From Streptomyces jumonjinensis (lineage in GTDB: Bacteria > Actinomycetota > Actinomycetes > Streptomycetales > Streptomycetaceae), in NCBI RefSeq assembly GCF_009600885.1, contig NZ_VCLA01000197.1:106525-170524 (forward strand): 64,000 bases of DNA. Reading direction: 5' to 3'. Under the pieces are notes generated by a model. That model had not been told where the DNA came from, made no database searches, and was given only the letters and a program-made list of their open reading frames with translations. Below are positions 51,169 through 59,231 of the stretch, in pieces (the stretch's first letter is position 1; the number at the start of each line of letters is the position of its first letter). A program made the position numbers and the translations under genes.

Positions 51169-51768
51169 TCAGAACAGAACCTCCTGGTCGCCGGTGTCCG
51201 CCCTCTCCTGCCTTCGCGGTGAGGCCACCCGGAGTTCGTAGCGGGGGCTGCTCAGGCTCGGCGGGTCGTGAGCATCGCCTCGGCGCCGGGCCCGTACGAG
51301 ACGCGGGGCCCCGCGGTCCAGCCAGTCGGCCGGGTAGAGGTCAGCCGTCTGCCGCCACAGTCGCTGGCTCCCGTACGGGCTCCCGCTGCTCTTCAGATCC
51401 GGGACCACGGGCAGATCCCTCCAACCGGGGAACGCGTGGTCGTGGGCGTCTTCGACGGCACAGTTCAGGGCCCTGTTGCTACCGCCACCGGTGTGCGGCC
51501 GGCCTTCCCAGAGACAGCTGAGGCAGCCGCCGCGGTACTCGTCGCCGGGTCGTCCGTACATCCGCCGGGTGAGCAGGGTCGGGCTGTGGTGCGAGGGTGG
51601 GACGGTGTCGTGTCCGAGGTCGGAGTACGCACCCCCGGGGTGGCCGTAGCGAATGTGCCAGGTCTCGCAGGCGTGTACGGCGCGGAGGTCCTGGTGCCGG
51701 GCGTTGCGGACCTGCCAGTAATAGGTCTGGCGGGCGCGGGCGCCGCGCGGTTCGGGGAGGATGCTCAC
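51169..51768 (-). CDS. Hypothetical protein, DUF6349-like
   Basis: A 199-aa protein from GTG 51768, coupled to the upstream gene by a GTGA overlap. Characteristic elements: GGCLSCLWEGRPHTGGGSNR (CxxC), NCAVEDAHDHAFPGWRDLPV, and LYPADWLDRGAPRLVRARRR. The CxxC plus His-rich patch suggests metal binding. The VEDAHDHAFPGWRDLPV block is the hallmark of the DUF6349 family in Streptomyces plasmids and phages. The function is unknown. The segment 51017-51168 holds the promoter-like copy G region and no gene. Confidence 0.65.
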   Translation of the reverse strand: MSILPEPRGARARQTYYWQVRNARHQDLRAVHACETWHIRYGHPGGAYSDLGHDTVPPSHHSPTLLTRRMYGRPGDEYRGGCLSCLWEGRPHTGGGSNRALNCAVEDAHDHAFPGWRDLPVVPDLKSSGSPYGSQRLWRQTADLYPADWLDRGAPRLVRARRRGDAHDPPSLSSPRYELRVASPRRQERADTGDQEVLF

Positions 51769-52145
51769 GGCTCTTCCCTCCATAGACCAGCGCGGACGAT
51801 GTCGAGCAGGGGATCGGCGAGAAAGGCTTGCTCGGCCGGGGCATCGGTGAACCGGTGACCGTAGGCGGCGCGCACCGCCCGGCGAGCGGCCTGGTGGCGG
51901 TCGTCGTTGGAGTCGTACGGGGTCCGTCGAAGTACGTCGTATCCGTGCTGGGTGAGTACCTCGGCGATGAGCGCGCGGGTCTCGACGGGGTCGAGCACGG
52001 TCAGGTCATGATCGGCCGGGGCGGCGGCGAGTACGCGGGTTAGCTCGGAAGCGCTGAGCCGGGGGTGGAGGGGGACGGCGATCCGGGCGACGCCGTCCTT
52101 GCTCGGCTGGGCGGCACCTCGGCGGGTCAGGGTACGCGGGGACAT
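51765..52145 (-). CDS. Hypothetical protein, 126 aa
   Basis: ATG 52145 (MSPRTLTRRGAAQPSKDGVA). A beta strand (RIAVPLHPRLSASELTRVLA) is followed by helices (VETRALIAEVLTQHGYDVLR, QAARRAVRAAYGHRF). It is soluble with no known motif, and translationally coupled to the DUF6349-like gene. A large hairpin lies just upstream. Confidence 0.55.
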   Translation of the reverse strand: MSPRTLTRRGAAQPSKDGVARIAVPLHPRLSASELTRVLAAAPADHDLTVLDPVETRALIAEVLTQHGYDVLRRTPYDSNDDRHQAARRAVRAAYGHRFTDAPAEQAFLADPLLDIVRAGLWREEP

Positions 52146-52166
52146 GATGCTGGCTTTCGATTGTGG

Positions 52167-52204
52167 GTGCTGGGGGGGCGGTCGGGACCGCCCCCCCCCA
52201 GCAC
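52167..52204. terminator. Very strong GC hairpin
   Basis: GTGCTGGGGGGGCGGTC (52167-52183) folds back on 52186-52204, with two extra C residues on the right arm. It separates the DUF6197-like gene from the 126-aa gene on the minus strand. Confidence 0.65.
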
Positions 52205-52207
52205 GGC

Positions 52208-52639
52208 TCAGAAGAGGCTGTGGTCGGCGTGGCCGGCGGCGGCACGGAGGCCCTGGGCGGCGTGCTCGGCGGTGCGGCCGGGGTCGGCGCTCCACTGGTC
52301 CATCACGTCCCGGTGGAGCCGCCGGGCGTTCTCGGGGGTGTCGGCGTCGAGCGGGCGGGCGGTCAGGTGCTCGGCGAACGCTCGGTACGCCTCGTCGCGT
52401 GCTCGGTGGATGGTGCTCCAGTCGTAGCTGTGGCGGGCGCTTTGTCGGCCTTCACCGGCGGCGACGTTGATGGCGCCGCGGGGCCAGCGCGGGAGGGTGG
52501 CGGTGCGACCGGGGCCGGCGTAGAGGCGGGCGCCCTGGTGGAGACCAACCTGCTCAATGTGGCAGGCGGCCCATTCGAGGATCGCGGCGAAGTCGCCGGG
52601 GATGACGACGCTTTCAGGGCTGTAGTAGATGCGGGGCAT
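52208..52639 (-). CDS. DUF6197-like protein, first paralogue
   Basis: A 143-aa protein. The pattern FAAILEWAACHIEQVGLHQG followed by WSTIHRARDEAYRAFAEHLT and DPGRTAEHAAQGLRAAAGHA is shared with the gene at 61535-61978 (LNAAARHIERVGLYRGDHLW, DEPGRTAEEAAAAFRSAAT). This identifies two diverged paralogues in one block. The family (DUF6197) is small, helical and of unknown function, common in Streptomyces plasmids. Confidence 0.65.
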   Translation of the reverse strand: MPRIYYSPESVVIPGDFAAILEWAACHIEQVGLHQGARLYAGPGRTATLPRWPRGAINVAAGEGRQSARHSYDWSTIHRARDEAYRAFAEHLTARPLDADTPENARRLHRDVMDQWSADPGRTAEHAAQGLRAAAGHADHSLF

Positions 52640-52659
52640 GGGGTCCGTTCCGGGACTGC

Positions 52660-52688
52660 GGGGGCGGCGCGGGGGCAGCGCCGCCCCC
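52660..52688. terminator. GC hairpin between minus-strand genes
   Basis: GGGGGCGGCGC (52660-52670) and GCGCCGCCCCC (52678-52688) are perfect complements with a 7-nt loop. Similar hairpins occur in other gaps of this block, at 53235-53265, 59646-59675 and 62020-62046. Confidence 0.6.
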
Positions 52689-52699
52689 GGGGCGGGTGG

Positions 52700-53203
52700 T
52701 CAGCGGGCGGCGTACTCGGCGGCGGCCTCCGCTCGGGCGGCGGCGGCCGGGCATATCCCGGTGAGCCGGGCGAGGAGGTGGTTCACCTGGTCGGTGCCCC
52801 CCTGTGTCCGGGCGTCGGCGATGGCCTTCACATCGGCCGCGTTCTCGCCCGCGGTGATGGGGTGTGGCGTCGGGCACGCGCAGGTGGTCCGGACGTCCTC
52901 GACCAGGGCGGCGATTCGTTTGGCGTGCTCGGGCTGCGGGAGGCATCCGGGGTGGCGGAAGGCGGGCCGACCGCGCCGGAGGTGGCTGAAGAAGCGGAGT
53001 CCAATCCAGCCGCAGAGGCGGCAGCGGACCTTCCACAGCACGTCGGAGCCCGGGTATCCCCCACGGGGTTCCCATCCGAGTTCGGTGATCCGGGCGACAG
53101 CCTTGATCGCGGAGAGCATGTTGCGGCGAGTGGGTTCGAGGCCGGTCAGGTACTCACGGGGCTCGTCGGTCGCCGGGGTCGTGGTGGTCGTGTCGATGGA
53201 CAT
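52700..53203 (-). CDS. Zinc-finger-like hypothetical protein, 167 aa
   Basis: A soluble protein with a probable treble-clef or zinc-knuckle core: WKVRCRLCGWIGLRFFSHLR followed by RGRPAFRHPGCLPQPEHAK gives CxxC and HxxC ligands. The preceding GWEPRGGYPGSDVLWKVRC matches proteins that recognise modified or structured DNA, but that link is weak. It ends in an Ala-rich helix. The spacing to neighbours (60-70 bp) is filled by GC hairpins. Confidence 0.55.
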   Translation of the reverse strand: MSIDTTTTTPATDEPREYLTGLEPTRRNMLSAIKAVARITELGWEPRGGYPGSDVLWKVRCRLCGWIGLRFFSHLRRGRPAFRHPGCLPQPEHAKRIAALVEDVRTTCACPTPHPITAGENAADVKAIADARTQGGTDQVNHLLARLTGICPAAAARAEAAAEYAAR

Positions 53204-53234
53204 GGTGGTGCCTGTTTCTGGTGTGGGTGGGCGG

Positions 53235-53265
53235 GCCCGCCCCGGGTGCCAGCCGCGGGGCGGGC
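53235..53265. terminator. GC hairpin between zinc-finger and DUF3560 genes
   Basis: GCCCGCCCCG (53235-53244) and CGGGGCGGGC (53256-53265) pair exactly, with an 11-nt loop. Confidence 0.6.
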
Positions 53266-53272
53266 CAGGGGG

Positions 53273-54295
53273 CTACGCGGCGGCGGTCAGCTTCTGCCGG
53301 GCTTCCTCGGCACTCATCCGGCCGGTGACCTCGTCGTACGGGGTTCGCCATGTCCAATCGGCGTGCTTGAGGTCCTCGGCGTGGACGACTTTCTTCCCGA
53401 TGCCGACGTGAAGGTGCGGGGTCGTCAGGGACTTCGCGTTGACTCGAAGAACTACCCACCAAGTGCCGTTTGCCTTGACGTAGTCGCCACGCTGGAAGTC
53501 AGCCCGCGACCAGACCTTGAACCCCTTCCCCTCCGCTTCCTTGATCACGGCCTCCCAGTAGCTGATCTGCTCGGTCAGCTCCTGGTGCTGGATGTCGAGG
53601 TCCTGGCGGGTCTCCGGGTTGGTGATGTCCCGGTGGTATCCGTGGGCGGACTGGCCTTTCTGCCACTTCTCGACCGCGCGGAGTTCGGCGCGGAGTTTCT
53701 CGATCCGGCGCAGGGTCCGGGCGGGGTCCTTGCGGAACTGCTCGTACCCGGCGGCGGCGCGCTCCCGACGGCTCCAGTGCTCGGCGCGGTCGCGCTCGCT
53801 GATGCTGCTGCGCATGGCGTTGTCTATGCGCTCTTGGTCTCGCCGGGCGTGCCGCTCCGAGTGGTGGCCGATCAGGATCGGCTGTCCCATGGGGATGGCG
53901 TCAGCGATCTGGTGGCCTCGCTTCCACGCGGACTCGGACTTCGTCGCGGCGTTGTCCGCGTACTGGCCGAATCGCTCGGCCCTGTCCTGGGCGCTGTCGG
54001 TGCGGTTCTGCTCGGCCTCGGCGAAGGTCCGGCGGTCGGCTTCATCGATGCTGACCGTGACGGTGAAGCCCGCGTTCCGGAGCCGTTCGGCGAGGGCCTC
54101 CAGCATCGGCCGGCTGGTTCGCTTGTCGCGGCTGTGGGGGAGGTACCAGCACCCGAGAGTGCGGGACCACCGGGCGACGGTGGTGTACCCGGTTGCGTAG
54201 TGGCGGGCCCGGAGGATCTCCGCCGTGCCGTCGCCCTTGCTCGTGCCCTCGATGAGGGTGCCTTCACGACCGGTGTGAGTGATATCGATCGTCAC
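53273..54295 (-). CDS. DUF3560-domain protein
   Basis: A 340-aa protein from GTG 54295. The N-terminal ~90 residues are a small beta domain (ITHTGREGTLIEGTSKGDG, GCWYLPHSRDKRTSRPMLEA) like those preceding DUF3560. The DUF3560 helical region follows (RAERFGQYADNAATKSESAW, MGQPILIGHHSERHARRDQE, RDRAEHWSRRERAAAGYEQF), with conserved HHSERHARRD. A C-terminal domain (FQRGDYVKANGTWWVVLRVN) may be KOW-like. The family is widespread on plasmids and phages with unknown role. CTCTTACCAG precedes its start, a variant of the block's shared motif. Confidence 0.85.
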   Translation of the reverse strand: MTIDITHTGREGTLIEGTSKGDGTAEILRARHYATGYTTVARWSRTLGCWYLPHSRDKRTSRPMLEALAERLRNAGFTVTVSIDEADRRTFAEAEQNRTDSAQDRAERFGQYADNAATKSESAWKRGHQIADAIPMGQPILIGHHSERHARRDQERIDNAMRSSISERDRAEHWSRRERAAAGYEQFRKDPARTLRRIEKLRAELRAVEKWQKGQSAHGYHRDITNPETRQDLDIQHQELTEQISYWEAVIKEAEGKGFKVWSRADFQRGDYVKANGTWWVVLRVNAKSLTTPHLHVGIGKKVVHAEDLKHADWTWRTPYDEVTGRMSAEEARQKLTAAA

Positions 54296-54577
54296 TGAAC
54301 TGCCTTGTCTGGTAAGAGTTTTCCGTTCCGGGCGAAGACCGGAACTGCTTAAAGTCCGGCGTGCGCCACCGGCGTGGGCCGTGAGGAACGAACGGTCCAC
54401 GGGCCGCCGCGCCCTGCGCGGCGGCAGGGGCAGTCACGCCCCTGCGGGGCGTGTCCGCTGGCCCGGTGCCCGGTGCTGGCCGGCGGAGCCGCCTGCGGCG
54501 GAGTCGGCCAGCACCGGGCACCGGGCCTCGTCGCTGTCGCCCCCGTAGGGGGTGTCCGCTTGCCGTTGCGGGGGCCA

Positions 54578-54607
54578 CCGGCCCGAGGGTTGCCCTCCCC
54601 GGACCGG
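54578..54607 (-). promoter_or_regulatory. AGGGCAAC hairpin (copy H) in DUF3560 leader
   Basis: On the minus strand the hairpin has CCGG-CC arms and GGG/CCC closing a loop with AGGGCAA. No TTTAAT promoter is seen beside it. The 300-bp leader of DUF3560 (54296-54617) is otherwise filled by long GC-rich inverted repeats (CCGGTGCCCGGTGCTGGCC-type) and no gene. Confidence 0.5.
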
Positions 54608-54617
54608 CGGGCCGTGA

Positions 54618-55046
54618 TCAGCCTCGGTGGCAGGTGTACTGCGCGGCGGGGTCGGCGTCGGTGAGTCCGGTCCGCTCGCGCCCCGCCTGGCGGACGGCGG
54701 CACGCAGTTCGTCTCCGTCGTCGTACGCGAACCGGCCACGGTGCAGGCTGGCCGCCAAGACCCGGAACGCCTGCCCGTCCATCGTGGTCAAGGTGTCGCC
54801 GATCGGCGTCAGCTCGTGCGGGAACATCGCCTGCACGGTCGGACCGGGCTCGGGGGCACCGCCGCTGAAGAACCACACCACCAAGGGCGAGGTTTCGGCA
54901 GCGCGCTCCCGGCCGCCGAAGGAGCCGACGACGACGGCGGGACGGGGGTCAATCTGGTTACCGCGCTCCCAAGGGCCGCCGAGTACGAATGTGGCGGCGG
55001 GGAAGTCCTGGGCAGTGGTGACCGGGGTCTGGTAGGTGGTGGTCAT
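54618..55046 (-). CDS. Hypothetical protein, 142 aa
   Basis: ATG 55046 (MTTTYQTPVTTAQDFPAATF) follows CTCTCACCAGACGGG. The product is beta-rich (PRPAVVVGSFGGRERAAETS, FFSGGAPEPGPTVQAMFPHE) with a C-terminal helix containing DGDELRAAVRQAGRERTGL. It resembles no family I know. The frame remains open upstream through the leader hairpin (to 55136), but that part is the shared regulatory element rather than protein. Confidence 0.5.
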   Translation of the reverse strand: MTTTYQTPVTTAQDFPAATFVLGGPWERGNQIDPRPAVVVGSFGGRERAAETSPLVVWFFSGGAPEPGPTVQAMFPHELTPIGDTLTTMDGQAFRVLAASLHRGRFAYDDGDELRAAVRQAGRERTGLTDADPAAQYTCHRG

Positions 55047-55106
55047 GAGGTGTCCCGTCTGGTGAGAGGTGGGGAGCCGGGGCCGGTGGGCCCCGGCTGG
55101 GTGTCG

Positions 55107-55170
55107 GTCGGGGGGTTGCCCTCCCCCTCTCGACATGCTTAATTAAACCATGTTCTAGGGGGTGGGGCAA
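55107..55170 (-). promoter_or_regulatory. Conserved promoter-hairpin module, copy A
   Basis: On the minus strand: -35 TTGCCC (55165-55170), 17-bp spacer ending ACATGG, -10 TTTAAT (55142-55147), then a hairpin at 55107-55134 with G5/C5 stem, loop AGGGCAAC and outer GTCG/CGAC. It drives the 142-aa gene. The -35 box overlaps the last codons of the ArdC-like gene. Confidence 0.7.
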
Positions 55171-56054
55171 CCTCTCAAAGCGAGGTCGCCGGGTGCTGCT
55201 GCTGGCACGGACTGGTGCGACGCCTTGACGGCCTCCGCGATGGCGCGGCCGGTCTCGATGACGCGCACCGCCGCGCCGTGGACGGGCGGCTTCCTGTCGC
55301 CGGTGATAATGCCCGCGAGCGGGGGCATGACGGCGGGGCCGGGCGTGATGCCGAGAATGAGCGCGGCCACATGGGCGGCAGACGCAACCTCGGCGGGGCG
55401 CTGTCCGCGTACCAGGACATCCGCCTCCGCGATTCGCCGCAAGGCGTGGCCATACAGGAGAATGCGGGCGGCGTCGTCCGGCGCGTGTCCGCTGAAGTCG
55501 AACCCCCCTTCCGCCTCGGGATCTTCGCCGTACGCCTGCCGGTACTGGATGACCAGGGTGTCCCGTACGGCGGCTGCCGGGGTCAGCAGGGGGGCCGGGT
55601 GCCGGTAGTCGTCGCCGCCGGTCTGGGAGATATCGAACACGGGGGCGGCCTTATACCCGGAGACAGCACGGGAGTTGCTGTCAGCCGGGGACCCTGGAGC
55701 CTCCCCCACCCCTTGGGCCGCTCCGGCGACGGTGTCGGCGGGCGCGTCGGGGCGGCGTCGGATGGGGGTCCAAATTCTGATGGAAGTAGACCCCTTGGCG
55801 GGGTAGCGCCCGGCCTTCCGCCAGTCGCTGACCCCGTGGACCCGGGTGGCACCGGGGCACTGCGCCGCGATGGCGATGACGTTGACCGGGCTGCGGTCGG
55901 GGAGCGCGGCGGCGGTGCGCATCACCTCCGACCAGAACTCCTCCCCGGCGGTCATGGCCCCGTACGCGCGGTCCATGACGGCTTCCAGCTCGGCGCGCAT
56001 CTGCGCGGTGTAGGCGCGGCGCTCTTCCGGGTTCATCTTCGACTTGCGGGCCAT
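55155..56054 (-). CDS. ArdC-like antirestriction-type protein
   Basis: A 299-aa protein (ATG 56054, AGGAGG upstream). The N-terminal domain (ELEAVMDRAYGAMTAGEEFW, SPVNVIAIAAQCPGATRVHG, GVSDWRKAGRYPAKGSTSIR, IWTPIRR) matches the ssDNA-binding N-terminal domain of ArdC and TraC primases. The second half has helices (ILLYGHALRRIAEADVLVRG, ASAAHVAALILGITPG) without the HExxH protease motif of full ArdC. ArdC protects incoming plasmid DNA during conjugation, which fits the setting. It is preceded by module copy B two genes away from ParB. Confidence 0.75.
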   Translation of the reverse strand: MARKSKMNPEERRAYTAQMRAELEAVMDRAYGAMTAGEEFWSEVMRTAAALPDRSPVNVIAIAAQCPGATRVHGVSDWRKAGRYPAKGSTSIRIWTPIRRRPDAPADTVAGAAQGVGEAPGSPADSNSRAVSGYKAAPVFDISQTGGDDYRHPAPLLTPAAAVRDTLVIQYRQAYGEDPEAEGGFDFSGHAPDDAARILLYGHALRRIAEADVLVRGQRPAEVASAAHVAALILGITPGPAVMPPLAGIITGDRKPPVHGAAVRVIETGRAIAEAVKASHQSVPAAAPGDLALRGCPTP

Positions 56055-56105
56055 CGGTGGTTCCTCCTGGCGAGAGAGAGTGAGCGGGGGGCCGACCGGC
56101 CCCGT

Positions 56106-56171
56106 GTCGGAGGGGGGTTGCCCTCCCCCTCCGACAAGCGTAATTAAACCATGTTTCTAGGGTTGTGGCAA
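56106..56171 (-). promoter_or_regulatory. Conserved promoter-hairpin module, copy B
   Basis: Minus strand: TTGCCA (56166-56171), 17 bp, TTTAAT (56143-56148), then GTCGGAGGGGG/CCCCCTCCGAC, a perfect 11-bp stem closing loop AGGGCAAC (56106-56135). The ArdC-like gene follows after CTCTCTCGCCAGGAGG. The stem is longer than in copies A/C/E, with compensating bases. Confidence 0.75.
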
Positions 56172-56175
56172 ATCT

Positions 56176-56535
56176 CTACATTCGATAGCAGCCTTCCGCG
56201 TGACAGGCGGACCGATAAGCCTCCGAGATTTCTTTTTCGATCTCGGAGTAGTGGGCCAGGATTTCCGGATTGGTATGAACATCCCAGGTTCCACGCTTGG
56301 CCCTGCGCCACTCAGTGGCGGCCACAAGCGTTGACAACTGAGACTTCGTCAGCATCCATGGCCCAGAGTCGGAGAGTTCGTCACTGTAGAGCATGGCTAT
56401 TGCGTTGTTGATGTGTTCGGCCCCCGACCACACGCTCTGCACCGACTGGAACTCCAAGGCCCGCCGGAGCGTGGTCCGCAGATAGGGAGCCTGAACGGTC
56501 CACCCTGGCTTAATGACGTAGATATCTGCACTCAC
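56176..56535 (-). CDS. Hypothetical protein, 119 aa
   Basis: GTG 56535 is nine bases from AAAGGAGG; ATG 56574 would overlap the upstream gene by 17 bp. The product is helical with repeated aromatic/charged segments (LRTTLRRALEFQSVQSVWSG, SQLSTLVAATEWRRAKRGTW, AHYSEIEKEISEAYRSACHA). Its lower-GC codon use differs from neighbours, hinting at a different source. There is no known domain. It is coupled to the 210-aa gene upstream. Confidence 0.55.
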   Translation of the reverse strand: MSADIYVIKPGWTVQAPYLRTTLRRALEFQSVQSVWSGAEHINNAIAMLYSDELSDSGPWMLTKSQLSTLVAATEWRRAKRGTWDVHTNPEILAHYSEIEKEISEAYRSACHAEGCYRM

Positions 56536-56557
56536 GGACTCAGCCTCCTTTCGAGCC

Positions 56558-57190
56558 TCAGAAGTTGATTTCATCGAAAGAGTTACCGGATTCCCCTTCG
56601 AGAGTCTCCACGTGTGGAAGAAACCGGCTAACAGCGAAAACCATGGCGTTGGCGATAACGTCCGGCACGTCTGTAAGGAATAGGTTCACTTCGGGGCCGT
56701 CGATTACAATTCGGAACTCCCCCGACTCAAGCTCCAAGTGAACAAATGCGGTGGTCCCGTCCACTCGGGTTCGCGCCCCGGGAAGCCGCTCAGAAAGTCC
56801 AGAAGCGAGCGCCTCGACCTCGCGGCACAGCTGGGCCAACCGCTGATTGTGATCGAAAACCTCACCCCACACCTCGCGGTGGCGCGGGATGAGCCGCTCG
56901 GACACGAGGGCGGCGATGACATCGGGGCTTTCGGTCATCGGTACGCGGAGACTGTCCCGGTCACCCCTGCGGAACGGGTAGTCCGTAGCGGGGAAGACTC
57001 CTCGGATGACAAGAAAGCCGGGCTCGTCCCACCGCTCGGACAGGTGGAGCCGTCGCCCGTCCTCGTGGGTGAGGGTGGCGACGTGATCAAGGCGATCATT
57101 GTCGAAGTACCCCTTCTGGGGTTGCCAGACTCCCTCAAGGGCAAGGGCGATCGGTCGGGCGAGTGCCGCAACGGTAATGCGCTGATCCAT
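56558..57190 (-). CDS. Hypothetical protein, 210 aa
   Basis: ATG 57190 follows CTCTCACCAGGAGC. The N-terminal half has a beta-sheet pattern (RLDHVATLTHEDGRRLHLSE, FLVIRGVFPATDYPF) and the C-terminal half mixes helix and strand (LAQLCREVEALASGLSERLP, FRIVIDGPEVNLFLTDVPDV). It is soluble, probably a two-domain protein, and not recognised. It is first gene of the unit driven by module copy C. Confidence 0.55.
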   Translation of the reverse strand: MDQRITVAALARPIALALEGVWQPQKGYFDNDRLDHVATLTHEDGRRLHLSERWDEPGFLVIRGVFPATDYPFRRGDRDSLRVPMTESPDVIAALVSERLIPRHREVWGEVFDHNQRLAQLCREVEALASGLSERLPGARTRVDGTTAFVHLELESGEFRIVIDGPEVNLFLTDVPDVIANAMVFAVSRFLPHVETLEGESGNSFDEINF

Positions 57191-57245
57191 GACGTCTGCT
57201 CCTGGTGAGAGTAGGTACCGGGGCCTGTCGGCTCTCCGGGTGCCG

Positions 57246-57309
57246 TTCGGGGGGTTGCCCTCCCCCTCTCGACATATTTAATTAAACCATGTTTAACTCT
57301 AAGGGTCAA
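57246..57309 (-). promoter_or_regulatory. Conserved promoter-hairpin module, copy C
   Basis: Minus strand: TTGACC (57304-57309), 17-bp spacer ending AAACATGG, TTTAAT (57281-57286), then the hairpin at 57246-57273 with AGGGCAAC in the loop. The structured element at 57366-57518 lies just upstream. Confidence 0.75.
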
Positions 57310-57365
57310 CTCCAGTCGGACGCCTGGTTGTTGTGCGCCCCCGCACAGTGGGCGTCCCCGGTGGC

Positions 57366-57518
57366 GTGTTCCCTCCTCGGTCGGACAGCTCCGCCGCACC
57401 TGGGACCGGACACGGGGGCCGGGCTCGGGAGCCTGCGACCGACCGCGAAGCGGCTTGGTCTGGCCCCCGGGGCCGGTGTCTGGTACGCCCCATGGGTGTC
57501 CGATCGAGGAGGGAACAC
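57366..57518. repeat. Structured 153-nt element, copy 1
   Basis: A 22-bp inverted repeat (57366-57387 and 57497-57518, one G-T pair) closes a region with ACCGG/CCGGT, GGGGGCC (57414-57420)/GGCCCCC (57462-57468), and small hairpins GGCTCGGGAGCC and CCGCGAAGCGG. It is about 85% like 62992-63150, and several differences preserve pairing. It could be a structured RNA, partition site or single-strand origin. The remainder, 57519-57808, holds a weaker repeat extension and no gene. Confidence 0.65.
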
Positions 57519-57808
57519 CCCACCGCCCCACCTCAGCCCCGACCGCCCGCACTCGACGCGTGAGCCCCCGGCCCCTCCGAGAGAGGACTCGCCGAAGGCT
57601 CCTGTTCTTCTTGTGCCTCGGCATTGTGCTGCGGGTGGCCGGCGCGGAGCGGAACAGGAGGTACTAGCGGTCCGCCGGCCACGGAGCGCGGAGCGTTCCG
57701 TACTGCGTACGACGGCACGGCCGCCGCACTCCAGCTCCCCGACTTCGGCGGGGGCGTACGGGGTGGGGGCGGCTCGATGCCGTCCCCTCCCCGGCCCCGG
57801 CTGCCGGG

Positions 57809-57843
57809 GTCCGGCCGGGCGGCGGGGGTCCGCCCGGCCGGAC
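57809..57843 (-). terminator. Terminator of the 406-aa gene
   Basis: GTCCGGCCGGGCGG (57809-57822) and CCGCCCGGCCGGAC (57830-57843) are perfect 14-bp complements, immediately after the minus-strand stop. Confidence 0.75.
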
Positions 57844-57846
57844 TGA

Positions 57847-59067
57847 TCAGGCGGCCACCAACTCGCGGGCGGCGACCCGGCACCGGGTCAGTACAGTCTG
57901 CGCCACCTCGCAGTACGTGCTGTGCTCCTTGACCGTCCCGGTCACCTCGACCTCTTCACCCTCGCCCGGCACGGTGGCGGCGCTGCTGAACCAGACGAAT
58001 ATGTTCCCGGCAGCGTCCTGGAATTTCAGGAGGCGGCGGCGCTGGGCGTGGTACCCGTAGAACCGCTCTTCCAGCTCGATCACGGTCTTCACGGTGGCGG
58101 TCACGGTGAGCCGCTCACCTACTTTTCCCTGCGGCTTAGAGCTCCGGGCGGCCCGTTCGGCGGCGGCCTTCTCCTGGTCGCGGTGCCATCCCGCGATGGC
58201 TGAGACCAGCGTCGGGAGGTGGCGGGGGTCCACGGTCTCCCCCCGGGCAAGCTGGCCCACCTTGTGTCGGTAGTCGTTGGGGCTGCCGTACCCCTGGACA
58301 GCCCATTCCCGGACGGCGGTGGCCGTGGCGGTCGTGCTCGGCTCGCCGTCGATGGCCGCCCGCCACTCCTCCGATGCCTTGCGGTCGAAAAAGTACGCGG
58401 AGACGCTGTCGGCGGTCGGGCTGGCGTTCTTCCATTCCTCAGCGCGGCTGTAGAACCGGCCGTCCTGGGCCACAACCCCGGCGGTCACCTCAAGCACCCT
58501 GCCCACCGGCAACCGGAGATCGCCGGGAAACCCGCCTTCGCTCTCGTCCCAATCGGAGTCTTTGAGCTTGTGGAAGCGCCACAGTGCTTGGAGCCCCTTG
58601 ATCGGCAGACCGGTATACGGCTCGACACAGGTGGTCCCAAGCTGCCGGAACTCGCCGTTCTCGTGGCGTGCAAGGTAGGTCGCGGTCCGGTGACGGGCGA
58701 CCTTGCAGCCGTGACAGAAGTTCTCGATCACCCGGTGGGCCCGTGCGGCTTCGGCCTCCTGGTCGGGGAGTCCGGGGAACAGGCTGAAAAGGGTCTCGCC
58801 TTCGGCGTCGTGGTCAAGCCGGGCAACGACCATCCATCCGGCGTGACGCGGGACCTCGCCGAAGATCGTGACGGTCACCATGGGGCGCTGCCCGATCACC
58901 CGGCCGTCGAACGGGTCTGTCCAGTCGGCCAGGAACGGGGCGCTGATGTCGAGCGAGTACGCCGTCAGCCCGTGGACGGCGGCGCGGGTGTTGGTGGACT
59001 CCACGATCTGGCGGACATAGCTCGCCTGGCTGGCGGGGGCGTTGAAACGCATGGCTGCGCTCTGCAT
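57847..59067 (-). CDS. Large hypothetical plasmid/phage-type protein, 406 aa
   Basis: ATG 59067 follows CTCTCACCAGCAGGAGC. N-terminal part: SQASYVRQIVESTNTRAAVH, DPFDGRVIGQRPMVTVTIFG. The middle contains a cysteine cluster that may bind zinc (ENFCHGCKVARHRTATYL then LGTTCVEPYTGLP). The C-terminal ~90 residues look like an OB-fold (GKVGERLTVTATVKTVIELE, NIFVWFSSAATVPGEGEEVE), which suggests nucleic-acid binding. Similar proteins occur in actinophages without assigned function. The last strand (STYCEVAQTVLTRCRV) completes the barrel. Confidence 0.65.
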   Translation of the reverse strand: MQSAAMRFNAPASQASYVRQIVESTNTRAAVHGLTAYSLDISAPFLADWTDPFDGRVIGQRPMVTVTIFGEVPRHAGWMVVARLDHDAEGETLFSLFPGLPDQEAEAARAHRVIENFCHGCKVARHRTATYLARHENGEFRQLGTTCVEPYTGLPIKGLQALWRFHKLKDSDWDESEGGFPGDLRLPVGRVLEVTAGVVAQDGRFYSRAEEWKNASPTADSVSAYFFDRKASEEWRAAIDGEPSTTATATAVREWAVQGYGSPNDYRHKVGQLARGETVDPRHLPTLVSAIAGWHRDQEKAAAERAARSSKPQGKVGERLTVTATVKTVIELEERFYGYHAQRRRLLKFQDAAGNIFVWFSSAATVPGEGEEVEVTGTVKEHSTYCEVAQTVLTRCRVAARELVAA

Positions 59068-59170
59068 GGGGTGGGTGCTCCTGCTGGTGAGAGGTAGTGA
59101 GCGCCCGGCCGGGGCGGGTTGCCCTCCGCGTGCGGCCGGACCGGGGCCGGGCCGCCTACGGCCCGGTGGT

Positions 59171-59231
59171 CGGGAGGGGGTTGCCCTCCCCTCCCGAAAT
59201 GATTAATTAAACCATGTTTCTAGGTAGGCAA
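59171..59231 (-). promoter_or_regulatory. Conserved promoter-hairpin module, copy D
   Basis: Minus strand: -10 TTTAAT (59206-59211), TTGCC-like box at a non-ideal 14-bp spacing, then CGGGAGGGG/CCCCTCCCG closing loop AGGGCAAC (59171-59196). A further AGGGCAAC sequence with GC flanks occurs at about 59116-59125 before the 406-aa gene. The -10 region also forms the last codons of the 139-aa gene. Confidence 0.6.

Noticed and set aside
52163..54298. Plus-strand ORF of 711 aa
   Set aside because: Antisense to four minus-strand genes including DUF3560; Gly/Val-rich shadow.
55047..55136. MSRGGGQPPDR-type leader peptide repeated before several genes
   Set aside because: The coding frame is not kept in copies B and D, while the hairpin is, so the repeat is better explained as DNA/RNA structure than as a conserved peptide. 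In copy F the frame does end at the gene start, so a coupling role there stays possible.
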